Assembly (NCBI GenBank): GCA_964614915.1
Contig: CAZTNC010000003.1
Coordinates: 1-64,000, forward strand
Direction of reading: 5' to 3'
Source of the DNA: WTFY01 sp964614915
GTDB taxonomy: Bacteria > Pseudomonadota > Gammaproteobacteria > UBA4575
Length of the DNA stretch: 64,000 nucleotides
The first letter of the stretch is position 1. Each line of letters begins with the position of its first letter. Both the position numbers and the translations under genes were made by a program. Below the pieces are notes generated by a model. The model was not told the DNA's origin and ran no database searches. It saw nothing but the letters and a program-made list of their open reading frames with translations. Shown one piece after another: positions 54,975 through 63,442 of this stretch.

Positions 54975-54990
54975 CGTTCGCAGTGCGCGA

Positions 54991-55647
54991 CTATGATTTC
55001 AGGCTGATCTGCTTCCAGCCGAGCTTTTTTGCATGGGCTGCGAGCTTCTCGTCGGCATCAACCGCGACCGGGTGTGCGACTTGCTCGAGCAGCGGCAGGT
55101 CATTGTAGGAATCCGTGTAGAAGTAGCTGTCTTTCAGGTTTTCGGAACGTGACTCGGTCCACTGGCTGGCGCGCGTGACCTTGCCCGGCCCGAAGCAGGG
55201 AACACCTTCCACCTTGCCTGTGAACTCCCCGTTCACCTGCGCCGGTTCGGTGGCAATCAGGTTTTCGATTCCCAGCAGCTCGCAGATCGGCTCGACGATA
55301 AAACGGTTGGTCGAGGTGATGATCACCGGCTCGTCGCCGGCCTCGCGGTGCTGGCCGATGAGTTCATGGGCCTTGGCCTTGATAATCGGCTGGATGCAGG
55401 TCTCGACAAACCGGCTTCGCCACTGGCACAGTTCGTCGTAGGAATTTTCAGCCAGCGGCTTAAGGGCGAAGTCGAGAAATTCCAGGACGTCGAACGTGCC
55501 TGCGAGGTATTCCCGGTAAAAACGCTCGTTTTCCTTTTCGTAGGTGGCGCGGTCCACCTTGCCGGTTTCGGCAAGATAGCGGCCCCATTCATAGTCACTG
55601 TCCCCGTCCAGCAGGGTTTCGTCGAGGTCAAGGAAAACAAGAGCCAT
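54991..55647 (-). CDS. HAD-IB family phosphatase (SerB-like)
   Basis: A 218 aa HAD hydrolase. Motif I is FLDLDETLLDGDSDYEW (the nucleophile Asp is the first of DLDET), motif II is ITSTN, and the acidic motif IV region is YFYTDSYNDLPLLE. It belongs to the IB group with phosphoserine phosphatase; the substrate is uncertain. The ATG at 55647 is chosen; the frame upstream is the shadow of hemJ and the ClC gene. Confidence 0.85.
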   Translation of the reverse strand: MALVFLDLDETLLDGDSDYEWGRYLAETGKVDRATYEKENERFYREYLAGTFDVLEFLDFALKPLAENSYDELCQWRSRFVETCIQPIIKAKAHELIGQHREAGDEPVIITSTNRFIVEPICELLGIENLIATEPAQVNGEFTGKVEGVPCFGPGKVTRASQWTESRSENLKDSYFYTDSYNDLPLLEQVAHPVAVDADEKLAAHAKKLGWKQISLKS

Positions 55648-55718
55648 GGCAGCAGGGTTCACACAACGGTGCAGGGGGTCCGGTATTTTAAGCCCTTGTG
55701 CACGAGAATGGGCGACAC

Positions 55719-56138
55719 TCAGAAGGGTTTGACGATGACCAGCACGACGATGGTCACCAGGGCCACTACGGGCGCCTCGTTGAACCAGCGGTACCACACG
55801 TGGGAGCGGGTGTTCCTGTCTTCCCGGAATGCCTTCAGGATCACGCCGCACCAGACATGGTAGAAGACCAGCAGCCCGACCAGTACGAGCTTGAGGCCCA
55901 TCCAGGTGGTGTGCAGGAACTCCGGTACATAATAAAGGAGACCGATGCCGGACAGCAGCGCCAGTACCGCGCTTGGTGTCATGATTCCCCGGAAAAGCTT
56001 TCGCTCCATGATCTTGAAGCGTTCCTGGCTGGCCTGGTCGGTCGACATCGCGTGGTATACGAACAGGCGCGGCAAGTAGAACAGTCCTGCGAACCAGGTG
56101 ATGACAAAAACAATGTGAAACGCCTTGATCCAGAGCAT
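55719..56138 (-). CDS. hemJ: HemJ-like protoporphyrinogen oxidase (CopD/UPF0093)
   Basis: A 139 aa protein with four helices. The start MLWIKAFHIVFVITWFAGLFYLPRLFVYH, with the conserved His of KAFHI and the Arg-Leu-Phe segment, is the HemJ pattern (quoted here by position 1-29; key residues His8, Arg24). HemJ oxidises protoporphyrinogen IX. It complements hemL in the same window. It follows the ClC gene by 24 nt on the same strand. Confidence 0.86.
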   Translation of the reverse strand: MLWIKAFHIVFVITWFAGLFYLPRLFVYHAMSTDQASQERFKIMERKLFRGIMTPSAVLALLSGIGLLYYVPEFLHTTWMGLKLVLVGLLVFYHVWCGVILKAFREDRNTRSHVWYRWFNEAPVVALVTIVVLVIVKPF

Positions 56139-56162
56139 ATCGGCTGACTCGTGCAGTGGCTG

Positions 56163-57914
56163 CTAGGTGAAGTAGGAACTCTTCAGGTTGGCGAAGGTTA
56201 GCACGCCGTAGATCTTGGCCGTACCTTCGACTGAGAAACTGCGAATACACAGCGCTTCCAAGTTTTCCCTCAAAAACTGCTCGCGCGCGGAGCTGACGGT
56301 GGCCTTCAAATCGGTATATCCCGCTCGCAAGTGCTTGGCAGGAATTTCCATGAGGTCGATGCCAGTCTCTCCAAGCGCCTCGTTTTCCATCAGGAAGTTG
56401 GTCAGATCCTTTGCCGCCAGTACTGACGCATCCGAGTCTTCCAGGATGACGATCCATTCCGTCCCGCCTTTGACCAGTTCCTTGGCCTGTCCGGGTGTGA
56501 CCGCCCGGGGACTGTTCTTGATGTTGCGGTTCATGATGTTGACCACGCCCACCCGACCGAAGGCCTGCCCCAGGGGGTTGTGGCGATAGTCCATGCCGCG
56601 TTCTCGCATCAGCGTGCGGTAAATGGAGTGCTGGCCGAACAGCACGCTGGCCGTCAGCCCTGCCGTTACGATCGCTAGCATCCCGGGCAGGATCACGTTC
56701 GAGTTGCGGGTCAGCTCAAAGATTGCGGTCAGTGCCGCAAGCGGAGCCTGCAAGACCGCACCCATCATGGCGCCCATGCCGATTAGGGCATACAGACCCG
56801 GGGAGGAGGAGGGTCCGGGCATCGCCCATTGCCCGATAATGCCCATGATGCCGCCGAGGCATGCGCCGATGAAGAAGGTCGGGCCAATCAGCCCGGCTGG
56901 CAGTCCGAGCCCCACACTGCAGGCGGTGGCCACCACCTTGGCTGCAAATATCATGAGCAGCAGGACCAGTCCGATCTCGCTTTGCAGGATGCTGCTGGCC
57001 GTGTCGTAGCCAAGCCCCATGATTTGCGGGACGAACACGGCCAAAACGCCCGTGATGGCGCCTGCGATCAGAAACCTTTTCCAGAGCGGCAGTTCGTTCC
57101 CGGCGCGTGCCGTAAACCGGGTCAGGAAAATAAACAGAAATGCGGCAAAGCCGGTGACCATGCCAAGCAGGACGATGTAGGGAAGCTCGAGCAGGGTGAT
57201 GAACTCGAAGTTGGGCACGGAAAATACGGGTTCTGCCCCGAACACGGCCCGGGAAATCGCCGTGGCGCTGACGGCCGCCAGGATGACCGGCAGGAACCCG
57301 GCCAGCGTATATTCCATCATCACCACTTCCAGGGCAAAGATCACACCGGCCAGCGGTGTATTGAACGAGGCGCTGATGCCAGCGGCTGCCCCGCAGGCGA
57401 TCAGGGTGCGGATCGCATTGTCCGGCAGTGTCAGGCGCTGTCCCAGGAGACTGCCGGTGGCTGCCCCCAGGTGCACGGAAGGGCCTTCACGCCCCATGGA
57501 CTGTCCCGAAATGATGGCAAGCGCCGCGCCCACGTACTGCAGCACCAGGCCCCGCAGACCCAGGTATCCCCGGTTGTAGGAAAGCCGTTCCATGACGTGC
57601 AGTACGCCCACGGTGTTCTGCCCCTTGGCCCAGAGCCTGAATACCAGCGCAATCAGAAGCGCCCCGGCCACGGGCAGTGCAATGCGAAAGGCCAGTGGCA
57701 GCCCTTCAAAGTTTCCGGGCGCATTGTCCGGCAGGAAAAGCAGCTGGGTATATTCGATCAGCAGCCGGAAGGATACGATCACAAGCCCCGTCGCCAGTCC
57801 TGCGATCACACTCAGGACCGCGAGCAGGGCCAGCGCGTCGGGCCTTGAGGTGCGAAACCGCAGGTCCTCGAGCGCAGTATGGATAAGGCTTCTGAAGTGC
57901 GGCAGCTTTTTCAT
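56163..57914 (-). CDS. ClC family chloride channel/transporter with CBS domains
   Basis: A 583 aa ClC protein. The second selectivity motif GREGPSVHLGA is intact with the gating Glu, and GISASFNTPLAGVIFALEV and LPAGLIGPTFFIGACLGG match helices I-N. The first motif, normally GSGIP, is replaced by GQNTVGV, so the central Ser is absent. A C-terminal cytoplasmic region (about 440-583) holds a CBS pair. The ATG at 57914 (MKKLPHFRSL) starts the protein. Confidence 0.87.
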   Translation of the reverse strand: MKKLPHFRSLIHTALEDLRFRTSRPDALALLAVLSVIAGLATGLVIVSFRLLIEYTQLLFLPDNAPGNFEGLPLAFRIALPVAGALLIALVFRLWAKGQNTVGVLHVMERLSYNRGYLGLRGLVLQYVGAALAIISGQSMGREGPSVHLGAATGSLLGQRLTLPDNAIRTLIACGAAAGISASFNTPLAGVIFALEVVMMEYTLAGFLPVILAAVSATAISRAVFGAEPVFSVPNFEFITLLELPYIVLLGMVTGFAAFLFIFLTRFTARAGNELPLWKRFLIAGAITGVLAVFVPQIMGLGYDTASSILQSEIGLVLLLMIFAAKVVATACSVGLGLPAGLIGPTFFIGACLGGIMGIIGQWAMPGPSSSPGLYALIGMGAMMGAVLQAPLAALTAIFELTRNSNVILPGMLAIVTAGLTASVLFGQHSIYRTLMRERGMDYRHNPLGQAFGRVGVVNIMNRNIKNSPRAVTPGQAKELVKGGTEWIVILEDSDASVLAAKDLTNFLMENEALGETGIDLMEIPAKHLRAGYTDLKATVSSAREQFLRENLEALCIRSFSVEGTAKIYGVLTFANLKSSYFT

Positions 57915-58015
57915 AGCAGGGATTATGCCAGAGGTGATCCGGGTGCAGGGTCCGGCTTTTGGCTGCCTGTGTGAATCTTGTATGATGCACGGGACCCCAA
58001 CATGGACCAGCCAAA

Positions 58016-59047
58016 ATGATTTCTGTCGGAATAGTCGGAGGAACCGGGTACACCGGTGCGGAGCTGCTACGCCTGCTGGCAACCCACCCTGATGCCTGCG
58101 TGCAGGCCGTGACCTCGCGAAGCGAGGCCGGCAAGGCGCTTGCCGCACTGTATCCCCACCTGTCCGGTCTGGGCGAGCTGGAATTCGTGGCGCCTGATCC
58201 GTCCGCACTCAAGCAGTGCGAGTGCGTCTTTTTTGCCGCGCCCAACGGCACCGCCATGCACATGGTGCCGGAACTGGTTGAAGCCGGGATTCGGGTCATT
58301 GATCTGGCAGCGGATTTCAGGATCAAGGATGCGGCCACCTGGGAGCACTGGTACAAGCAGGCGCATGCCTGCCCGGAATTACTGCAGGAGGCCGTCTACG
58401 GGCTTCCCGAGGTGCACCGCGAGGACATCCGCAGTGCGCGCCTGGTCGCCAATCCAGGCTGCTATCCCACGGCCATCATCCTGGCCGTCCTGCCCCTGCT
58501 CGAGCAGGGACTGGCAGGGCAGGCCCCCCTGATTGCGGATGCCAAGTCCGGGGTCAGCGGTGCCGGGCGAGGTGCTAATGTACCGACCCTGTTCAGCGAG
58601 GCCGGGGAAAATTTCAAGGCATACAACGTGGCTGCCCACCGGCACTGGCCGGAGATCACGCAGGAGCTGCAAGGCATCAGCGAGGCCCCGGTGAACCTGA
58701 CGTTCACCCCGCATCTTGTACCCATGGTGCGAGGCATATTTGCCACCGTCTACGTGCAGGGCGTGGAGTCTTCGGCGGACCTCGACTCCATCTACCGACA
58801 GCGGTTTACCCAGGAGCCCTTTGTCGAGGTCCTGCAGGGCGATGCTCTGCCGGAGACCAAGCACGTGCGCGGCTCCAACTCCTGCCGCATCTCCGTGCAG
58901 CGGCCCAACGGTGGCGACATGGTGGTCGTGTTGTCGGTGATCGACAATCTGGTCAAGGGGGCGGCGGGGCAGGCTGTGCAGAACATGAATCTGATGTTCG
59001 GCCTCGATGAAACCTCAGGGCTTCAGGCCGCAGGCCTTTTCCCGTAG
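58016..59047 (+). CDS. argC: N-acetyl-gamma-glutamyl-phosphate reductase
   Basis: Third step of arginine synthesis. The NADP site GGTGYTGAELLRLL is at residues 8-21 and the catalytic Cys is in NPGCYPTA (near residue 148); GVSGAGRGA follows. 343 aa. It overlaps the frame of the next gene only if that gene starts early; I start the latter at 59079. Confidence 0.96.
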   Translation: MISVGIVGGTGYTGAELLRLLATHPDACVQAVTSRSEAGKALAALYPHLSGLGELEFVAPDPSALKQCECVFFAAPNGTAMHMVPELVEAGIRVIDLAADFRIKDAATWEHWYKQAHACPELLQEAVYGLPEVHREDIRSARLVANPGCYPTAIILAVLPLLEQGLAGQAPLIADAKSGVSGAGRGANVPTLFSEAGENFKAYNVAAHRHWPEITQELQGISEAPVNLTFTPHLVPMVRGIFATVYVQGVESSADLDSIYRQRFTQEPFVEVLQGDALPETKHVRGSNSCRISVQRPNGGDMVVVLSVIDNLVKGAAGQAVQNMNLMFGLDETSGLQAAGLFP

Positions 59048-59078
59048 GCCTTCGCTGGGTTTCGCACTTGTCAGGACC

Positions 59079-59831
59079 ATGGCACGGAATATTCGCATCC
59101 GGGAACCTTTTGCACGCCCAGTGTCGCGCATCCAGATTGTCCTGATTTTTCTGGTCGCGATGGCCATCGCCTTTGGGCTCGGCACGATGAGCATGAATCT
59201 GCCCTTCTTGGAAGACCTGGTGGCGTCCGAGGTCTCGGACAAGAACAAGGTGATCCGGTCGCTGGAGAAGTCGAACGACCGACTCAAGAACGAGGTGGCG
59301 CTCGCCAAGCGAAATGCAGAAGCCGAGTCGGTAGCGCTAAAGGAATTGAAATCCATGATGCGCGAAAAGGATGCTGAGTTGCTGCAGCTGACCCAGGAGC
59401 TTCATTTTTATCGTACACTCTACTCGCCAGATGCGGACAATGCCGCGGTGCAGGTGAGAGCCCTGCATCTGCAGGCTGGTGACTCTGCGCGGGAGTTTGT
59501 TTACCGTCTGGTCCTGACCGGTGTACCCAGGAAAAGGGAAAAAATCTCCGGGGTGATTGGCCTCAGCGTGGCTGGTGAACAGCAGGGGGTGGCGAAAGAA
59601 CTCGTGGTTGCAGCTGTTCGTGGGGCGGGCAGGGATGAGGCACCGAGATTTTCTTTCAGGTATTTTCAGGAGATTTCAGGCAGCCTGTCGTTGCCTGAGG
59701 ACTTCGCACCAAGCGAAGTGCAGGTGGAGTTGCTTCGGGACGGCAGAAAGAGCAAGCCGATTGTTGCAAGTTACAGCTGGGATGAGATCTACGAACGGGA
59801 TGAGCTTCACACGGTGCGATCGGAGGAATGA
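59079..59831 (+). CDS. DUF6776-like membrane coiled-coil protein
   Basis: A 250 aa protein from ATG 59079 (MARNIRIREPF). There is one membrane helix (IQIVLIFLVAMAIAFGLG, about 20-37), then a long coiled coil (about 55-115, rich in Lys, Glu and Leu), then a beta-rich periplasmic domain from ALHLQAGDSAREFVYRLVL. This architecture matches DUF6776, found beside bactofilin genes. It overlaps the bactofilin gene by 4 nt (ATGA), so the two are made together. Confidence 0.72.
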   Translation: MARNIRIREPFARPVSRIQIVLIFLVAMAIAFGLGTMSMNLPFLEDLVASEVSDKNKVIRSLEKSNDRLKNEVALAKRNAEAESVALKELKSMMREKDAELLQLTQELHFYRTLYSPDADNAAVQVRALHLQAGDSAREFVYRLVLTGVPRKREKISGVIGLSVAGEQQGVAKELVVAAVRGAGRDEAPRFSFRYFQEISGSLSLPEDFAPSEVQVELLRDGRKSKPIVASYSWDEIYERDELHTVRSEE

Positions 59832-60214
59832 GTATGGCGTTTAGGAAAAAAATCAAGGCGGTCCAGATCGATACCCTGGTCGGCCCGATGTCCAAGGTGG
59901 TCGGCGATGTCTATTACGGCGGCGGACTGCAGATCGAAGGCACGGTTGAGGGCAATGTCATGGCAAAGAGCGAGGACAAGAGTGTGCTGGTCATCAACGA
60001 GATGGGGGTGGTCGAGGGTGAAATTCGTGGCACCTCCATCATCATCGACGGCACCGTGCACGGCGACATCTATGCCAGCGAAGGCATTGAGCTGAAAGCC
60101 GGCGCCAAGATCAACGGCGATATCTACTACACCTCGCTTGGCATGACCGTGGGCGCCGAGGTCAACGGAAAGCTGGTCTGCCAGCCCTCCAGCAATCCTC
60201 CGGATACCCTCTAG
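59828..60214 (+). CDS. bactofilin (polymer-forming cytoskeletal protein)
   Basis: A 128 aa beta-helical protein. Repeated beta turns run through the core: GGGLQIEGTVEGNVM, GVVEGEIRGTSIIIDGTVHGD, ASEGIELKAGAKINGDI and GMTVGAEVNGKLV. Bactofilins polymerise on the membrane and localise cell-wall enzymes. Start is the ATG that overlaps the stop of the coiled-coil gene. Confidence 0.92.
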   Translation: MSMAFRKKIKAVQIDTLVGPMSKVVGDVYYGGGLQIEGTVEGNVMAKSEDKSVLVINEMGVVEGEIRGTSIIIDGTVHGDIYASEGIELKAGAKINGDIYYTSLGMTVGAEVNGKLVCQPSSNPPDTL

Positions 60215-60244
60215 GCAGCTACTTTCGGGATATTGACTAGGGAA

Positions 60245-60274
60245 TTGAGGTCTAGTACTTATACGCTGTAGATT
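60245..60274 (+). promoter_or_regulatory. candidate erpA promoter
   Basis: TTGAGG and TAGATT (5 of 6 to TATAAT) separated by 18 bp, about 25 nt before the erpA start codon, with CACGGAG as ribosome-binding site. An upstream TTGACT at 60233 is an alternative -35 with poorer spacing. Confidence 0.4.
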
Positions 60275-60299
60275 ACAGTTTTTGGCACGGAGTACAGTC

Positions 60300-60662
60300 A
60301 TGTCCGAAACCGCAACCGCAACTGCACCACCCCCATCATTGGTATTTACGGATGCTGCTGCCAACAAGGTCAAGCAGCTTATCGAGGAAGAAGACAACCA
60401 GGACCTCAAGCTTCGCGTGTTCGTGAGCGGCGGCGGATGCTCCGGGTTCCAGTACGGATTCACCTTTGACGAGAACTTCCAGGACGGGGACACCTCGGTC
60501 GAAAATGGCGGCATCACGCTGCTGGTCGACCCGATGAGCTTCCAGTACCTGATGGGTGCAGAAATCGATTACACGGAAGGCCTGGAAGGGGCCCAGTTCG
60601 TCATTCGAAACCCCAATGCGCAGACGACCTGCGGCTGTGGTTCCTCATTTTCTCCAGGCTGA
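60300..60662 (+). CDS. erpA: iron-sulfur cluster insertion protein ErpA
   Basis: An A-type carrier delivering Fe-S clusters, in E. coli essential for isoprenoid enzymes IspG and IspH. The three ligand Cys are in GGGCSGFQYGF and CGCGSSF at the C-terminus. 120 aa from the ATG at 60300 (MSETATATAPPP). A strong terminator follows. Confidence 0.95.
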   Translation: MSETATATAPPPSLVFTDAAANKVKQLIEEEDNQDLKLRVFVSGGGCSGFQYGFTFDENFQDGDTSVENGGITLLVDPMSFQYLMGAEIDYTEGLEGAQFVIRNPNAQTTCGCGSSFSPG

Positions 60663-60684
60663 GAAGCCAGCCTGACCCCATCTG

Positions 60685-60712
60685 AAAAAGGCGCCCGCAG
60701 GGCGCCTTTTTT
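60685..60712 (+). terminator. strong intrinsic terminator of erpA (bidirectional)
   Basis: GGCGCCC, a 3-nt loop, GGGCGCC, then six T; flanked on the left by five A, which makes a second stop for anmK transcripts on the minus strand, whose gene ends at 60731. Confidence 0.92.
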
Positions 60713-60730
60713 GTTGCAGGTCGCAAACCC

Positions 60731-61843
60731 TTAATTCGGCGAGTGAACCTCACCGAGGACCACGTCCCGACAGGCCCCGGTGACACTGGGCAGGTTGGCG
60801 GGCGTGCCATCCACAGCCTGTTTGGCGAGCCAGGCGAATGTCATGGCCTCAAGCCACTTCGAGGGGACCCCATGCACATCGGTGCATTCCACGGGCACGC
60901 CCGCCATCGCGTGTTCTAGGCGCGAGACCAGATAGGCATTGTTACTCCCTCCGCCGCAGAGCAGAACGCGTGCCATCTGTGATGGATGGGCGTGCATGGC
61001 CTTGGCAATGGATGTTGCCGTGAATTCCACCAAGGTCGCCTGCACGTCCTGCTCCAACAGGGGCGTTGCATGCCGGGCAAGCATGGTCTGCAGCCAGGCG
61101 AGGTTGAACGCCTCGCGGCCGGTGGATTTGGGCGGCGGCCGCTGAAAATAGGGATCTTCAAGCATCCGGTCGAGTAAATCCCGGTCTACAGTTCCGCTTT
61201 TCGCCCAGTCACCACCCCGGTCGAAATCAAGGTCCCTGCAGTGCTGGATCCAGGCATCCGATAATGTATTCGCAGGCCCCGTATCGAAGCCCGTGACGTC
61301 CAGGGACGAGTCCTGTGGCAGGAAGGTGAGGTTGGCGATACCCCCCAGGTTCAGGATGGCCCGGTCTTCGTGTTCGCTGCGAAACAGTCTGGCATGGTAG
61401 GCGCAGGCGAGCGGGGCGCCTTGGCCTCCGGCATCGATATCGGCCTTGCGAAAATTGCCGACGGTCGGGATTTCCGCACCGCGCGCGATCTCTTCTGCGC
61501 TGCCGAGCTGAATCGAGATTGGCGGCGTACCCTGCGGGTCATGAAACACCGTTTGTCCGTGGCTGCCCACGGCTTCCACTTGGTCCGCGCGGACTGCGGC
61601 CTCCTCCAGCAGATGGCGAATGGCTTGTACGGATGCCGCTGCAAACTGTGAATCGAGTGTTGCGGTCTCCTGGGGCCAGGCCCTAGCGGCAATGACGCGG
61701 TTGATTTCGTCCTTCAGCGCCGCATCGATCGGCTGGCTGAAGTGCGCAAGCAGGCGGGAGTCCGAATCGGAAAGATCCATCAGCACGGCATCGATGGCAT
61801 CCACGCTGGTGCCGGACATCAGTCCGATGAAAAGTCTGGCCAT
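60731..61843 (-). CDS. anmK: anhydro-N-acetylmuramic acid kinase
   Basis: Cell-wall recycling enzyme that opens and phosphorylates anhydroMurNAc to MurNAc-6P. IGLMSGTSVDAIDAVL at the start, GSHGQTVFHDP, and FDTGPANTLSDAWI are the family motifs. 370 aa. It is adjacent to the M23 endopeptidase gene (same strand, 71-bp gap) and divergent from nothing, an order also seen in other Gammaproteobacteria. Confidence 0.95.
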   Translation of the reverse strand: MARLFIGLMSGTSVDAIDAVLMDLSDSDSRLLAHFSQPIDAALKDEINRVIAARAWPQETATLDSQFAAASVQAIRHLLEEAAVRADQVEAVGSHGQTVFHDPQGTPPISIQLGSAEEIARGAEIPTVGNFRKADIDAGGQGAPLACAYHARLFRSEHEDRAILNLGGIANLTFLPQDSSLDVTGFDTGPANTLSDAWIQHCRDLDFDRGGDWAKSGTVDRDLLDRMLEDPYFQRPPPKSTGREAFNLAWLQTMLARHATPLLEQDVQATLVEFTATSIAKAMHAHPSQMARVLLCGGGSNNAYLVSRLEHAMAGVPVECTDVHGVPSKWLEAMTFAWLAKQAVDGTPANLPSVTGACRDVVLGEVHSPN

Positions 61844-61914
61844 GATCTGTGCACTCTGTTCCTCGTCGAGGGGTACAGTGTGCTACATGTGAGGCAATTC
61901 TGGAAACTGCGGGC

Positions 61915-63273
61915 CTACAGGCTCTGCAAGGCCAGGCGGTTCAGTGCGTAGGCGTCGAGTTGCTTGGCGGGGGCCTGGATCGTGGCCAAGAAACGGTCCA
62001 TCTCGTCCTTGGGCAGGGATTTGGTTTGCGGCAGCTTGACCCTCAGCGGGTTGCGGTGGACCCCGTTGACACGGAACTCGTAATGCAGGTGCGGGCCAGT
62101 CGATAGGCCCGTGCTGCCCACGTAGCCGATGGTCTGGCCCTGCTTGACCTTGCGCCCGACGTTGGTACCCCGGGCGTACTTGGACATGTGCGCATACAGG
62201 GTGGTGTAGATGTTGCCGTGCCGGAGCACGATCACCTTTCCGTACTGGCCCTTGGTACCCCGATAGATGACCCGGCCGGCTCCCGTGGCCTTGATCGGTG
62301 TGCCGGTCGGTGCCGCATAGTCGATGCCCTTGTGCGCACGGATGATGTTCAAAATGGGATGGCGCCTTCTCGGGTTGAAGTAGGAACTGATCCGCGCCAA
62401 CTGTACCGGAGTTCGCAGGAAGGCCTTGTGCAGGCTCTTGCCCTCTAGCGTGTAGTAGTCGGTACGACCACTTTCATCGGTGTAGCGATAGGCCCTGTAG
62501 GTGGTGCCCCTGTTTACAAACTCGGCCGCTGCAATTTCACCATCCTCGACTTCCTCCCCGTCCAGAAGGAGTTTTTCGTACAGGATGGAGAAGCTGTCAC
62601 CGACCCGCAGGTCAAGCGCAAAATCGATGTCCCAGCGAAAGATGTGCACCAGATCCTGGATCAGGGTATCGGACATCCCGGCCCTTTTCCCAGCAAGGTA
62701 CAGCGAGGAGTCGATGTGGCCGCCAGCATATTGCAGGATCGTGTCCAGTTGCCGGTGCAGGGTTTCAGACACAAAGGAATCATTGTTCCGGGAATACACG
62801 AGGGAGCGGTACGGTGTCTGTACCAGTTCCAGGCGGTCTAGCCGCGAGCCACTGAGCGTAAAGACCAGCTTCTGTCCCGGGTAAATCCGCTCAAGCGCCC
62901 GGTGATCCTCGCCCGGTTTCAGAAGTTGGGCCAGGTTGGAATAGATGCCAAGGCGCATGAAGATTACCGAGAGCGTGTCACCTCTTTTCACCACGACGGT
63001 CGTGCGCTCACCTGCCTGCACGGGGGTGGTCGATTCCTGTGTTTCGAGCACATCCAGATCACCATCAGAATCCGAAAACTCTTGGGGGGATGGCGACCTC
63101 AATGGCAGGTCAGTCACCTGCATGGCGGCATTGGCTAGATTCGTACCGCCTGGTGTAGACTGCCCGGGCGGGGTAATCAGGATGGCTGCTGCGACCAGCA
63201 GGCCAGCCACCAGTACCGTTGCCAGGGGAATCAGGGGAAAGCTGCGTGCCGGGCTTTTTCGGGAAGTTCCCAT
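61915..63273 (-). CDS. mepM: M23 family peptidoglycan DD-endopeptidase, MepM-like
   Basis: A 452 aa periplasmic hydrolase. A single N-terminal anchor (LIPLATVLVAGLLVAAAILI) is followed by an OapA/LysM-like region (VVVKRGDTLSVIFMRLGI, near 90-110) and a C-terminal M23 lysostaphin-type domain. Zinc ligands are in KGIDYAAPTGTP (His before, Asp) and HLHYEFR. It cuts 4-3 cross-links during growth in MepM of E. coli. The anmK-mepM-tyrS neighbourhood is conserved. Confidence 0.92.
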   Translation of the reverse strand: MGTSRKSPARSFPLIPLATVLVAGLLVAAAILITPPGQSTPGGTNLANAAMQVTDLPLRSPSPQEFSDSDGDLDVLETQESTTPVQAGERTTVVVKRGDTLSVIFMRLGIYSNLAQLLKPGEDHRALERIYPGQKLVFTLSGSRLDRLELVQTPYRSLVYSRNNDSFVSETLHRQLDTILQYAGGHIDSSLYLAGKRAGMSDTLIQDLVHIFRWDIDFALDLRVGDSFSILYEKLLLDGEEVEDGEIAAAEFVNRGTTYRAYRYTDESGRTDYYTLEGKSLHKAFLRTPVQLARISSYFNPRRRHPILNIIRAHKGIDYAAPTGTPIKATGAGRVIYRGTKGQYGKVIVLRHGNIYTTLYAHMSKYARGTNVGRKVKQGQTIGYVGSTGLSTGPHLHYEFRVNGVHRNPLRVKLPQTKSLPKDEMDRFLATIQAPAKQLDAYALNRLALQSL

Positions 63274-63442
63274 ACTTTAAGATGGGCCCTCAACCATGGA
63301 CACACTGTTCAAAAGAGTAATCTTGGATTCCTGCATATGGTGACGTCCCTGTTCTCTCAGAGCTTGGCAGAATTTAGCAAAATCGGTGGCCCATTAAAAG
63401 CGAGGGCGGTCGTCCCTTCAGGAGCCTGTGAGGAAAAACCGG

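Noticed and set aside
60225..60265. Possible IscR site before erpA
   Set aside because: The ATATTGACTAG half resembles a type 1 half-site but the second half is not symmetrical, so the match is too weak.
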